From assembly GCF_034424645.1 (NCBI RefSeq), contig NZ_CP139969.1, forward strand, positions 3,348,001-3,412,000: a DNA stretch of 64,000 nt, given 5' to 3'. This stretch comes from Bordetella avium (GTDB taxonomy: Bacteria > Pseudomonadota > Gammaproteobacteria > Burkholderiales > Burkholderiaceae_B). Position 1 is the first letter of the stretch, and each line of letters opens with the position of its first letter. This document shows, in pieces, positions 9,980 to 19,216 of the stretch. Position numbers and translations under genes: made by a program. The notes under the pieces were generated by a model. That model saw only the letters and a program-made list of their open reading frames with translations, had not been told where the DNA came from and made no database searches.

Positions 9980-11002
9980 TTACATAACGAACTCGGGCAT
10001 ATCTTGCGGCACGCGGCGGCGCGCTTCATGCTCGCCAGCCGGCAGCAGCGTCGGCTGCTGAACCTTGCATACCAACACGCCAGGCTCATTTTCATCACGG
10101 CCCGACAAGAGCGTGCAGCCCGCGAACAAATCTGCCACCCAGTCGGAAAACACCCGCACCTTGGGCGAAAGCTGACGATTCTGCAAATACAGCAGCGAAA
10201 TCGGCACCGACTTGGGCTTCCATTGCGGCAGCACCTCGACCAAGGCCCCAGACAGCAGATGCGGCAGGGCCATATAGCGTGCCGTCTGGATCAGACCAAA
10301 GCCGTTAAGGCCGCAAGTCAGATGGGCGCTCCAGTCATTGACCGACACCGTACCCGCCACGTCCACGAGCTGCTCTTTACCATCAACCATAAAGGTCCAG
10401 GCGCACTGCCGGCCGCCCGAAGAAAAATAGTGCACCGCATGGTGGCGCTCCAGATCCTGCAAGGACTCGGGCGTGCCATAACGCTCGAGATAGCTGGGCG
10501 TGGCGCAGGTCACGGTCTGAACCGTGCCGATACGACGCGCAACCAGGCTGGAGTCTTCCAGCTCACCGCTCCGGATCACACAGTCCACGGCCTCCTGAAC
10601 CAGATCCACTTTGCGGTCGCCCATGCCGATCACCAGCTCCACATCCGGGTAACGGGTGTGGAAATCACACAGGGCAGGAATCAGGATGAGCTGACCAACG
10701 GACGCCGGCACGTCGATACGGAGACGGCCTTGCGGACGTGCGGCCGCATCCTGCAAACAGGCTTCCGTCTCGTAGACCTCGGCCAGAATACGGGTGGCGT
10801 GCTTGTAATAGGCCGCGCCGTCTGGTGTCAGGCTGATGCGCCGCGTCGTGCGGTTTAGCAAGCGCACGCCGAGATGGCGCTCCAGATTTTGAATGATGGT
10901 GGTAACCGTTGTGCGGGGCAGCGTAAGACTCTCTGCGGCGCGCGTGAAGCTGTTTGCTTCGACCACACGAACAAAGACCTGCATGGCTTGGAAACGATCC
11001 AT
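9980..11002 (-). CDS. LysR-family regulator divergent from the efflux operon
   Basis: 340 aa. The N-terminal winged HTH (MDRFQAMQVFVRVVEANSFT, then AAESLTLPRTTVTTIIQNLE) is a typical LysR DNA-binding domain, followed by the two-lobed effector domain (DVELVIGMGDRKVDLVQEAVDCVIRSG). The last 35 residues form a basic tail beyond the usual end. It is transcribed away from the MexEF-OprN-like operon with 243 bp between the two starts, the same arrangement as mexT-mexEF-oprN, so it is the likely activator of that operon. The inducer is unknown. Confidence 0.88.
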   Translation of the reverse strand: MDRFQAMQVFVRVVEANSFTRAAESLTLPRTTVTTIIQNLERHLGVRLLNRTTRRISLTPDGAAYYKHATRILAEVYETEACLQDAAARPQGRLRIDVPASVGQLILIPALCDFHTRYPDVELVIGMGDRKVDLVQEAVDCVIRSGELEDSSLVARRIGTVQTVTCATPSYLERYGTPESLQDLERHHAVHYFSSGGRQCAWTFMVDGKEQLVDVAGTVSVNDWSAHLTCGLNGFGLIQTARYMALPHLLSGALVEVLPQWKPKSVPISLLYLQNRQLSPKVRVFSDWVADLFAGCTLLSGRDENEPGVLVCKVQQPTLLPAGEHEARRRVPQDMPEFVM

Positions 11003-11062
11003 GTTTCTGTCCTATCAAGAAATTGTGCGCCTAGGATACAGCCGATTTTCGATTAATTGTAC

Positions 11063-11075
11063 GTTCAAAACGAAC
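11063..11075. promoter_or_regulatory. Short dyad in the LysR/efflux intergenic region
   Basis: GTTC (11063-11066) and GAAC (11072-11075) are separated by 5 nt inside an AT-rich stretch, about 60 bp from the LysR start and 170 bp from the efflux start. Position and AT context suit a LysR-type operator, but arms of 4 bp are weak evidence. Confidence 0.25.
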
Positions 11076-11245
11076 AGTATTGCCGGATAGCCATTGTTTA
11101 TTCTGCCCGTCGAAACGCTCAGAATCGCCCCGTCTATCTCGGTTTGTCGGACTGTCTTCGAATTGCGCGCCGCAGCATTCCTACCTGCCCCGCCCTTCCC
11201 TCACCCGGCCCGATCCCCCCCAAATACTTGCATCAAGGAAACACC

Positions 11246-12433
11246 ATGACGCTTTCGCGCCATCGTATCGCGGCCCTGACGGTTGCCGCCGCCCTGCTGG
11301 CCGCAGGCGCCGCTTACACGCTATTACCCGCCTCCGGGGGGGTGGCCCACGCCGAAGGACAGCCCGCTGCGGCCGCCGTCGATGTCGCGCCCGCCCTGGC
11401 GCGCACCATCCTTGACTGGCAGCGCTACTCCGGCCGCCTGGAAGCCATCGACCGGGTGGATATCCGTCCCCTGGTGTCAGGCACCCTGACCGAGGTCCAC
11501 TTCAAGGATGGCGCGCTGGTCAAAAAGGGAGACGTGCTGTTCACCATCGATCCCCGCCCCTATGCGGCCGAAGTCGATCGTGCTGCCGCGCAACTGGCTG
11601 CCGCCCAAGCCCGCGCCGCCTACACGGCCAGCGACCTAGCGCGTGCTCAGCGCCTCTTGAGCGACAACGCCATCGCCAAGCGGGACTTCGAGGAGAAACA
11701 GAACGCCGCGCGCGAGGCCGCCGCCCATCTGCTGGCCGCCAGGGCGGCGCAAGAATCGGCGCGCATCCATCTTGGCTACACCCGTATCACCGCGCCCGTG
11801 GACGGCCGGGTCTCGCGTGCGGAAGTCACGGTGGGCAATGTGGTGAACGCCGGCGCGCAAACCCTGCCGCTCACCACGCTGGTCTCGGTCTCGCCTATTT
11901 ACGCCGCTTTCGACGTGGATGAGCAAACCTTCCTGAAGTCTGTTAACCCGGCGCGCGCCGCCGGCACCGAGGTGCCTGTGCAGCTCGGCCTGGCCAATGA
12001 AGACGGCTATTCGCGTGAAGGCGTGGTGCATTACGTGGACAACCGCCTGGACAGCAACTCGGCCACCATCCGCCTGCGCGCGGTGTTCGACAACCACGAC
12101 GGCAGCCTGCTGCCCGGACTCTACGCCAGAGTGCGCCTGGGCGGCGGCGGCCCCCGCGAAGCCGTGCTGGTCGACGAAAAAGCCATCGGCACCGACCAAA
12201 ACAAGCGCTATGTGCTGGTGCTAGACGATCAACACCGCGCCAACTACCGCGAAGTGACCCTGGGCGCCAACCTCGGCCCGCTGCAAGTTATCGAAAAAGG
12301 CTTGAAGCCCGGCGAGCAAATCGTCGTCAACGGCTTGCAGCGCGTGCGCCCAGGCTCGGTTGTCGCGCCCACCGTCGTGTCTATGGACACGGCGCCGCAA
12401 GCGGTCAAGACGGCTGCGGCAGCCCTGAAGTAA
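11246..12433 (+). CDS. mexE: RND efflux periplasmic adaptor (MexE/AcrA type)
   Basis: 395 aa membrane fusion protein. I chose ATG 11246 because it has the RBS AAGGAA six bases upstream and starts a hydrophobic signal sequence (MTLSRHRIAALTVAAALLAAG). The longer frame from 11057 lacks both. There is no lipobox Cys, so it is probably anchored by the uncleaved signal or is free in the periplasm. The barrel-sandwich/lipoyl halves (VDIRPLVSGTLTEVHFKDGA and LGYTRITAPVDGRVSRAEV) flank a coiled-coil hairpin (about 105-165), followed by the beta-barrel and membrane-proximal domains. First gene of the operon; the RND pump follows after 20 bp. Confidence 0.93.
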   Translation: MTLSRHRIAALTVAAALLAAGAAYTLLPASGGVAHAEGQPAAAAVDVAPALARTILDWQRYSGRLEAIDRVDIRPLVSGTLTEVHFKDGALVKKGDVLFTIDPRPYAAEVDRAAAQLAAAQARAAYTASDLARAQRLLSDNAIAKRDFEEKQNAAREAAAHLLAARAAQESARIHLGYTRITAPVDGRVSRAEVTVGNVVNAGAQTLPLTTLVSVSPIYAAFDVDEQTFLKSVNPARAAGTEVPVQLGLANEDGYSREGVVHYVDNRLDSNSATIRLRAVFDNHDGSLLPGLYARVRLGGGGPREAVLVDEKAIGTDQNKRYVLVLDDQHRANYREVTLGANLGPLQVIEKGLKPGEQIVVNGLQRVRPGSVVAPTVVSMDTAPQAVKTAAAALK

Positions 12434-12453
12434 AACCAGGCCCGGAGCCTCAC

Positions 12454-15400
12454 ATGAATATCTCCAAGTTTTTCATCGACCGGCCCATTTTCGCGGGCGT
12501 GCTGTCGGTGTTGGTTCTGCTGGGCGGTCTGCTGGCCATGTTCCAGCTACCCATTTCCGAATATCCGGAAGTGGTGCCGCCTTCGGTCGTGGTTCGCGCC
12601 CAATACCCCGGCGCCAACCCCAAGGTCATCGCCGAAACCGTGGCCTCTCCGCTCGAAGAAGCCATCAATGGCGTCGAGGACATGATCTATATGCAGTCGC
12701 AGGCCAACAGCGACGGCAACCTCACGCTGACCGTGAATTTCAAGCTGGGCATGGACCCCGACAAGGCGCAGCAACTGGTGCAAAACCGCATCTCGCAGGC
12801 CTTGCCGCGCCTGCCTCCGGATGTGCAGCGCCTAGGCGTCACCACGACCAAAACCTCGCCCACCCTGACGCTGGTGGTGCACCTGATCTCGCCCAACGAC
12901 CGCTACGACATCACCTATCTGCGCAACTACGCCATCATCAACATCAAGGACCGCCTCTCGCGCATCAATGGCGTGGGTGAGGCGACAGTATGGGGTTCTG
13001 GCAACTATTCGATGCGCGTCTGGCTGGACCCGCAAAAAGTCGCCCAGCGCGGCATGACCGCCTCGGAAGTCGTAGCCGCCATCCGCGAGCAGAATGTGCA
13101 AGTCGCCGCTGGCGTGATCGGCGCCTCGCCCACCCTGAGCGATGTGCCCTTGCAGCTCAACGTCAATGCGCGCGGCCGTCTGCAAACCGAAGAAGAATTC
13201 CGCGACATCGTCCTCAAGACTTCGCCCGATGGCGGTGTCACCCATCTGGCTGGTGTGGCCCGGGTGGAACTGGACGCGCAAGAATACGGACTGCGCTCGC
13301 TGCTGGACAACAAGCCCGCCGTAGGCATGGGCATCATGCAGTCGCCCGGCGCCAACGCACTGGATGTCGCAACGCAAGTACGCAACACCATGCAGGAACT
13401 CTCGCAGGACTTCCCACCGGGTGTGGAGTACCGCATCGAGTATGACCCCACGCAGTTCGTGCGCTCCAGCATCGAGGCCGTGGTGCATACCCTGCTCGAA
13501 GCCATCGCCCTCGTGGTGCTGGTCGTGATCCTCTTCCTGCAAACCTGGCGCGCCTCCATCATCCCGCTGCTGGCCGTGCCCGTCTCCATCGTCGGCACCT
13601 TCGCCTTCTTGCTGATGTTCGGCTACTCGATCAATGCCCTGTCCCTGTTCGGCATGGTGCTCGCCATCGGGATTGTGGTGGATGACGCCATCGTGGTGGT
13701 GGAAAACGTTGAACGCAATATCGCAGCAGGACTGAGCCCTAGAGAGGCCACCTATCGCGCCATGCGCGAGGTCAGCGGTCCCATCATCGCCATCGCCCTC
13801 ACGCTTTGCGCGGTGTTCGTGCCGCTGGCCTTCATGACCGGCCTGTCTGGCCAGTTCTACAAGCAATTCGCCATGACCATCGCCATCTCGACGGTGATCT
13901 CGGCCTTCAATTCGCTCACGCTCTCGCCCGCCCTGTCGGCCCTGCTGCTGCGCGGCCACCATGACAAACCCGACTGGCTGACACGCCAGATGAACCGCTT
14001 TCTGGGCCGATTCTTCGCCGCCTTCAACCGCCTGTTCGGCAGCGCCTCCGACCGCTACGCCACCAACGTCGAAGGCGTAATCCGGCACAAGAGCAAGGCC
14101 ATGGGCGTGTACGCGCTGCTGCTGGCGCTGACCGTGGGTATCTCCTATCTGGTGCCCGGCGGCTTCGTGCCCGCTCAGGACAAGCAATATCTGATCGGCT
14201 TCGCGCAACTGCCCAATGGCGCATCGCTGGACCGCAGCGATGCCGTCATCCGCCGCATGACGGACATCGCCCTGGCCGAACCCGGCGTGAAAAGCGCCAT
14301 TGCCTTCCCCGGGCTATCGATCAACGGCTTCACCAACAGCTCCAGCGCAGGCATCGTGTTCGTCACGCTCAAGCCCTTCGAAGAGCGCCAATCGGCTGCG
14401 CTATCGGGCAATGCCATCGCCGCCAGCCTGAACCAAAAATTCGGCGCCATCAAAGACGCTTTTGTGGCCGTCTTCCCGCCCCCGCCGGTCATGGGCCTGG
14501 GCACATTGGGCGGCTTTAAACTACAAATCGAAGATCGCGGCGCGCTCGGCTACGCCGAACTGGACCGCGCCGCGCAGGCCTTCCTGGCCAAGGCTGCGCA
14601 AACCCCCGAGCTTGGGCCGTCTTTCTCCAGCTACCAGATCAATGTGCCGCAACTGGATGTGGATCTAGATCGCGTGAAGGCCAAGCAGCTGGGCGTGCCG
14701 GTAAGCGAGGTGTTCGACACCATGCAGATCTACCTGGGCTCCATGTATGTGAACGACTTCAACCGTTTCGGCCGCGTTTTCCAGGTTCGCGCCCAAGCAG
14801 ATGCCCCCTTCCGCTCGCATCCACAAGACATCCTGCAACTGAAAACCCGCAATGCTGCGGGCGAGATGGTGCCGCTGTCCTCGCTGGTCACGATCAAGCC
14901 GACCTTTGGCTCCGAAATGGTCGTCCGTTACAACGGCTATACCGCCGCCGACATCAATGGCGGCCCGGCGCCGGGCTTCTCCACCAATCAGGCCCAGGCG
15001 GCCGCCGAGCGCATCGCCGCCGAGGTGCTACCTCGCGGCATGAAGATGGAATGGACCGACCTGACCTATCAACAGATCTTGGCGGGCAACGCCGGCCTGT
15101 GGGTCTTCCCGATTTCGGTGCTCCTGGTCTTTCTGGTGCTGGCTGCGCTGTATGAGAGCCTGGCCCTGCCCCTGGCCGTCATCCTGATCGTGCCCATGAG
15201 CATCCTGGCCGCGCTGACCGGCGTCTGGCTGACCGGCGGCGACAACAACATCTTCACGCAAATCGGTTTCATGGTGCTGGTGGGCCTGTCAGCCAAGAAC
15301 GCCATTCTTATCGTGGAATTTGCCCGCGAGCTGGAAATGCAGGGTTCGACACCGCTGGAGGCAGCCATCGAGGCCAGCCGCCTGCGGCTGCGCCCCATCT

Positions 15401-15636
15401 TGATGACCTCTATCGCCTTCATTATGGGTGTGGTGCCGCTGGTGCTGTCTTCCGGCGCAGGCTCCGAAATGCGTCATGCGATGGGCGTGGCCGTGTTCTT
15501 CGGCATGCTGGGCGTGACCCTCTTCGGCCTCTTCCTGACACCGGTCTTCTATGTGGTGTTGCGCACCCTGAGCAAGCGCAAGCTGCACTCGGCCTCGCCT
15601 CATGACGCGCCCCTGCATCAACATCACGCTCATTGA
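12454..15636 (+). CDS. mexF: RND multidrug efflux pump, MexF-like
   Basis: 1060 aa HAE-1 family RND transporter with 12 membrane helices. It starts MNISKFFIDRPIFAGVLSVL with the PISEYPEVVPPSVVVRA segment typical of the MexF branch. Proton-relay residues are visible in TM4 as GIVVDDAIVVVENVERNI (the two Asp), and a Lys in TM10 (GLSAKNAILIVEFA). The two large periplasmic loops contain the porter and docking domains. Overall sequence agrees closely with the MexF/BpeF type, whose known substrates include chloramphenicol, fluoroquinolones and trimethoprim; that substrate range is family knowledge, not shown here. The third gene starts 17 bp after the stop. Confidence 0.95.
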   Translation: MNISKFFIDRPIFAGVLSVLVLLGGLLAMFQLPISEYPEVVPPSVVVRAQYPGANPKVIAETVASPLEEAINGVEDMIYMQSQANSDGNLTLTVNFKLGMDPDKAQQLVQNRISQALPRLPPDVQRLGVTTTKTSPTLTLVVHLISPNDRYDITYLRNYAIINIKDRLSRINGVGEATVWGSGNYSMRVWLDPQKVAQRGMTASEVVAAIREQNVQVAAGVIGASPTLSDVPLQLNVNARGRLQTEEEFRDIVLKTSPDGGVTHLAGVARVELDAQEYGLRSLLDNKPAVGMGIMQSPGANALDVATQVRNTMQELSQDFPPGVEYRIEYDPTQFVRSSIEAVVHTLLEAIALVVLVVILFLQTWRASIIPLLAVPVSIVGTFAFLLMFGYSINALSLFGMVLAIGIVVDDAIVVVENVERNIAAGLSPREATYRAMREVSGPIIAIALTLCAVFVPLAFMTGLSGQFYKQFAMTIAISTVISAFNSLTLSPALSALLLRGHHDKPDWLTRQMNRFLGRFFAAFNRLFGSASDRYATNVEGVIRHKSKAMGVYALLLALTVGISYLVPGGFVPAQDKQYLIGFAQLPNGASLDRSDAVIRRMTDIALAEPGVKSAIAFPGLSINGFTNSSSAGIVFVTLKPFEERQSAALSGNAIAASLNQKFGAIKDAFVAVFPPPPVMGLGTLGGFKLQIEDRGALGYAELDRAAQAFLAKAAQTPELGPSFSSYQINVPQLDVDLDRVKAKQLGVPVSEVFDTMQIYLGSMYVNDFNRFGRVFQVRAQADAPFRSHPQDILQLKTRNAAGEMVPLSSLVTIKPTFGSEMVVRYNGYTAADINGGPAPGFSTNQAQAAAERIAAEVLPRGMKMEWTDLTYQQILAGNAGLWVFPISVLLVFLVLAALYESLALPLAVILIVPMSILAALTGVWLTGGDNNIFTQIGFMVLVGLSAKNAILIVEFARELEMQGSTPLEAAIEASRLRLRPILMTSIAFIMGVVPLVLSSGAGSEMRHAMGVAVFFGMLGVTLFGLFLTPVFYVVLRTLSKRKLHSASPHDAPLHQHHAH

Positions 15637-15652
15637 ACCTGAGAGTTCTAAC

Positions 15653-17143
15653 ATGACACAACGCATCGCCCGCCTATCCGCCCTGCTCGCCGCCCTTCTG
15701 GTGCTGGCGGGCTGCGCGGTGGGACCTGACTACCACCAACCCGCCGCCGCCACGCCAGCTCGGTACAAAGAAGCCGCGCCGCAGGAAGCCGGCAATTGGA
15801 AAACGGCTCAGCCCTCGGAAGCGGCGCTGCGCGGCGAATGGTGGAAAATTTTTGGCGACACGGCCCTCAACGCCATGCAGGAGGAGGCGCTAGGCGCCAA
15901 TCAAAGCCTCAAGGCCGCCGCCGCACGTCTGGCGCAGGCCCGCGCCCTGCAGCGTGACGCCCGCGCCGACTTCTTCCCCAAGGTGGACGCCGGTGTCGGC
16001 CCTAATCGCCAGCGGCCTTCCCCTGCGTCGCAAGACTTGTCCGACAACGCCTCCCCTAGCGCCTCAACCCAGTGGCGCGCCCAGGCAAGTGCCGCCTATG
16101 AGGCCGACCTGTTCGGCAGAGTCGCCAACAGCGTAGACGCCGCCACGGCCGACGCTCAACAAAGCGAAGCGCTCTACCGCTCCATCCTGCTGGCCCTGCA
16201 AGCAGACGTGGCCTCCACCTATTTTCTGGTGCGGGAACGCGATGCCGAATCGCAACTCTACCGTCAGACAGTCGCGCTGCGCGAAGCAAGCCTCACGCTG
16301 ATTCAGCGCCGCTTTGAGGCCGGCGACATCGGTGAGCTCGACCTCGCCCGCGCCAAGTCGGAGCTGGCTCAGGCCCAAGCGGAAGCGCTAGGGGTAGACC
16401 GCCAGCGCGCCACGGCCGAACACGCGCTGGCCGTGCTGCTGGGAAAAACCCCTGCCGAATTCAGCATGCCCCCGCAGCCGCTCAAACCCCTACTGGTGAC
16501 GGTGCCGGCCGGCTTGCCTTCGGCGCTGCTGGAGCGCCGTCCCGACATCGCCGCCGCAGAACGCGCCATGGCATCGGCCAATGCCCGCGTCGGCGTGGCC
16601 AAGTCGGCATTCTTCCCGCGCCTGGAAATCACCGGTGCGCTGGGCTATGAATCCTCGCAGTTGAGCAAGCTTTTCCAGTGGTCATCCCGCACCTTTCTGC
16701 TCGGCCCCCTGGTCGGCACCGCCTTGTCGCTGCCCATCTTCGATGGCGGCCGCCGTCAGGCAAGCCTGGATCGGGCCCTGGCGGTTTACGAGGAAGACGT
16801 GGCGCAATACCGCCAGACCGTGTTGAGCGCCTTTCGCGAAGTCGAAGACAACCTCGCCAATCTACGTATCCTGGGTAATCAGACCCAAGCGCAAAGCGAG
16901 GCCGTTGACGCCAGCGCCCGTGCAGCCAGCATCTCGCACGCGCAGTACCGCGAAGGGTCGATCAGTTATCTGGACGTGATCGAGGCCGACCGTACCGTGC
17001 TGACGCAACGCCGCCTGTCGGTACAGCTCACCGGCGAGCAGGCGCGATCCACGGTCGATCTGATCCGTGCGCTGGGCGGCGGCTGGGACAGCGCCGTACC
17101 CGCAGCAGGCCAGGAAACCGGCAAGACGGCCGCAATGCGCTGA
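15653..17143 (+). CDS. oprN: RND efflux outer-membrane lipoprotein (OprN/NodT family)
   Basis: 496 aa TolC-like channel. ATG 15653 is preferred: it is preceded by GAGAG and begins a lipoprotein signal with the lipobox LAGC (Cys about residue 22) followed by AVGPDYHQP, the NodT-family start. The upstream frame from 15602 would overlap the pump gene. Two OEP repeats with long coiled-coil helices are visible (about 75-260 and 290-470), ending in the characteristic YLDVIEADRTVLTQRR helix. Third gene of the tripartite system. Confidence 0.93.
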   Translation: MTQRIARLSALLAALLVLAGCAVGPDYHQPAAATPARYKEAAPQEAGNWKTAQPSEAALRGEWWKIFGDTALNAMQEEALGANQSLKAAAARLAQARALQRDARADFFPKVDAGVGPNRQRPSPASQDLSDNASPSASTQWRAQASAAYEADLFGRVANSVDAATADAQQSEALYRSILLALQADVASTYFLVRERDAESQLYRQTVALREASLTLIQRRFEAGDIGELDLARAKSELAQAQAEALGVDRQRATAEHALAVLLGKTPAEFSMPPQPLKPLLVTVPAGLPSALLERRPDIAAAERAMASANARVGVAKSAFFPRLEITGALGYESSQLSKLFQWSSRTFLLGPLVGTALSLPIFDGGRRQASLDRALAVYEEDVAQYRQTVLSAFREVEDNLANLRILGNQTQAQSEAVDASARAASISHAQYREGSISYLDVIEADRTVLTQRRLSVQLTGEQARSTVDLIRALGGGWDSAVPAAGQETGKTAAMR

Positions 17144-17148
17144 CTGAC

Positions 17149-17175
17149 GTGGCCGGCAGTGTCACCGCCGGCCAC
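17149..17175 (+). terminator. GC-rich hairpin after the efflux operon
   Basis: GTGGCCGGC (17149-17157) and GCCGGCCAC (17167-17175) form a perfect 9-bp stem with a 9-nt loop, 5 bp after the oprN stop. No U-run follows (CTCTTGCG), so it may only protect the 3' end or act weakly. Confidence 0.5.
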
Positions 17176-17236
17176 CTCTTGCGCTCGGACAAAACCCGCA
17201 TGGCACAATCGCGCAACGCTACTACCGCCACACACC

Positions 17237-17797
17237 ATGCTGATCCTGCTCGATCAAGACGGCGTGCTCGCCGATTTTGAACACGCCTTTATCGACGCCT
17301 GGCGTCAACGCTACCCCGATATTGCGCCTGTCGCCTATGAAGACCGCCGTTCATTTCATCTTCTTGAAGACTACCCCGAGGCGCTGCGCGCCCGTGCCGA
17401 AGCGATCTACACCGCGCCCGGCTTCATCCGCCATCTGCCGCCGGTAGCGAGCGCGCTGGAGGCCGTGCGCGAACTGATTGCCCTGGGCATGGATGTGCGT
17501 ATCTGCACGTCTCCCTTGCGGCAATATGACAACTGCGTACTCGAAAAATATCAGTGGGTCGAACATCATCTTGGCCGCGCCGCGACCGAACGACTCATCC
17601 TCACCCGCGACAAAACCCTGATCCAGGGCGATTTGCTCATCGACGACCGTCCGAACATTCCGGGCGCGGTACGCCCACAATGGCGCCACATCATTTATGA
17701 CGCCCCCTACAACCGGCAGGAAACCGGCTGTCCGCGCCTGACATGGCAGAACTGGCGCAACATCCTGGCCGGCGCGCTCTACCAATCGGATACCTGA
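17237..17797 (+). CDS. NT5C-like 5'(3')-deoxyribonucleotidase (HAD superfamily)
   Basis: 186 aa. ATG 17237 starts directly with the HAD motif I (MLILLDQDGVLADFEHAF), so the longer frame from 17159 is unlikely. Further matches to the cytosolic nucleotidase type C family are RICTSPLRQYDNCVLEKYQW (motif II region, Thr/Ser) and LLIDDRPNIPGA (motif IV, Asp pair). These enzymes dephosphorylate deoxyribonucleoside 5'- or 3'-monophosphates in the cytosol. It lies between the efflux operon and a divergent-function oxidoreductase with no evident partner. Confidence 0.85.
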   Translation: MLILLDQDGVLADFEHAFIDAWRQRYPDIAPVAYEDRRSFHLLEDYPEALRARAEAIYTAPGFIRHLPPVASALEAVRELIALGMDVRICTSPLRQYDNCVLEKYQWVEHHLGRAATERLILTRDKTLIQGDLLIDDRPNIPGAVRPQWRHIIYDAPYNRQETGCPRLTWQNWRNILAGALYQSDT

Positions 17798-17874
17798 TCT
17801 CCTCACACCAGGCAATTGACGCTATGCTGTTTGCAAAAGGCCCACACCGGGGGCCGGCCCTGACCAGGTGAGCC

Positions 17875-19212
17875 ATGAATCTGCACCGTCTGCTCAAACA
17901 GCGCGAGACCGACAACAAGCCGCTGCGCCTGGCGCTGATCGGTATTGGCAAGTTCAGCGCCATGTTGTTGAGTCAGGCCCAACGCACCCCAGGCATCCGT
18001 CTTATCGCCGTAGCCGACCGCGATGCCTCGCGGGCCCGCTCTGCCCTGACCCGCTGCGGCTGGCCCGCCCAGACACTGGGCGCGTCCACCATCCACGAGG
18101 CGCTCAAACACGGCAAGGTCTTTTGCTGCGATGACCCTTTACAGGTCATCGCCGACCCCGATGTAGAAATCGTCATCGACGCCAGCACCCTGGCCGCCGA
18201 AGGCATCGCCCACACGCTGTGGTGCTGCGAATATCGCAAAGACATCATTATGGTAAACCTCGCCGCCGATGCACTGGCGGGTCCGCTGCTGGCGCGCCGC
18301 GCGCGCGAAGCCGGCATTGTTTACTCGCTGGCCTATGGCGATCAGCCTGCGCTCATCTGCGAAATGGTCGATTGGGCAAGGGCTTGCGGGTTCGAAATCA
18401 TGGCCGCAGGCAAAGGCACCAAATACCTTCCTGAGTTTCACACCTCCACGCCTGATACGGTATGGCCCTATTACGGCTTCACCGACGAAATGGTGGCTGC
18501 AGGCGATTTCGATGCCCGTTTGTTCAACAGCTTTCTGGACGGTACGAAGAGCGCACTGGAAATGGCCAGCGTCGCCAATGCCACGGGCCTGACGCCCGCG
18601 CCGCAGGGGCTGTTCTACCCGCCCTGCGGCGTCGATGACCTAGCCCGGGTGCTGCGCCCGCGCGAGCACGGAGGCATCCTGCATCATCGGGGCCAGGTGG
18701 AAGTCGTGTCCTCATTGGAGCGTGACGGCCGCTCGGTGTTTCGTGATCTGCGCTGGGGGGTATTCGTCACGCTGGCCGCCGATAGCGACTTCGTGCGCAG
18801 CTCTTTTCGGGACTTCGGGCTGGTCACCGACCCCAGTGGTAATTACGCCGCCATGTACCGGCCCTACCACCTGATGGGCATGGAACTCGGCATGAGCGTG
18901 GCCAGCATCGGCCTGCGCCGCGAACCCACCGGCATGCCCACGGCCTGGCACGCCGATGTAATCGCCACCGCCAAACGGGATATGGCGGCAGGCGAGGTGC
19001 TGGATGGCGCGGGCGGATACAGCGTCTATGGCCGCCTAGTGCCGGCTCGGATTTCAACCGATGATGCCTATCTGCCTATCGGCCTGGCCGAGGGCGCAGT
19101 ACTGAAACATGCGGTGCGCCAATCGCAGCCTATACGCACGCTGGACGTCAGCTACGACGAGGAAACCCTGGCCGCGCGCCTGCGCCGCGAAATGGAACAG
19201 GCCTTCGCTTAA
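17875..19212 (+). CDS. NAD(P)-binding oxidoreductase with C-terminal SAF domain
   Basis: 445 aa. The N-terminus is a Rossmann fold (LRLALIGIGKFSAMLLSQAQ, with a conserved acidic VADRD at the end of strand 2). The middle resembles homoserine dehydrogenase-like or Gfo/Idh-type catalytic domains (AAGKGTKYLPEFHTSTPD). The C-terminal 100 residues (AKRDMAAGEVLDGAGGYSVYG) look like a SAF domain. This family is often mislabelled as a flagellar FlgA-like or homoserine dehydrogenase protein because of these domains. Its substrate is unknown, probably a sugar acid or an amino or hydroxy acid. It ends 4 bp from the convergent fim1 stop. Confidence 0.75.
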   Translation: MNLHRLLKQRETDNKPLRLALIGIGKFSAMLLSQAQRTPGIRLIAVADRDASRARSALTRCGWPAQTLGASTIHEALKHGKVFCCDDPLQVIADPDVEIVIDASTLAAEGIAHTLWCCEYRKDIIMVNLAADALAGPLLARRAREAGIVYSLAYGDQPALICEMVDWARACGFEIMAAGKGTKYLPEFHTSTPDTVWPYYGFTDEMVAAGDFDARLFNSFLDGTKSALEMASVANATGLTPAPQGLFYPPCGVDDLARVLRPREHGGILHHRGQVEVVSSLERDGRSVFRDLRWGVFVTLAADSDFVRSSFRDFGLVTDPSGNYAAMYRPYHLMGMELGMSVASIGLRREPTGMPTAWHADVIATAKRDMAAGEVLDGAGGYSVYGRLVPARISTDDAYLPIGLAEGAVLKHAVRQSQPIRTLDVSYDEETLAARLRREMEQAFA

Positions 19213-19216
19213 GCGC

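Noticed and set aside
12832-14208. 458-codon open frame antisense to mexF
   Set aside because: His/Gln/Gly-rich composition typical of antisense in GC-rich genes; mexF on the other strand is certain. The same holds for long antisense frames over gspD, prfA, liv genes, ilvD and others.
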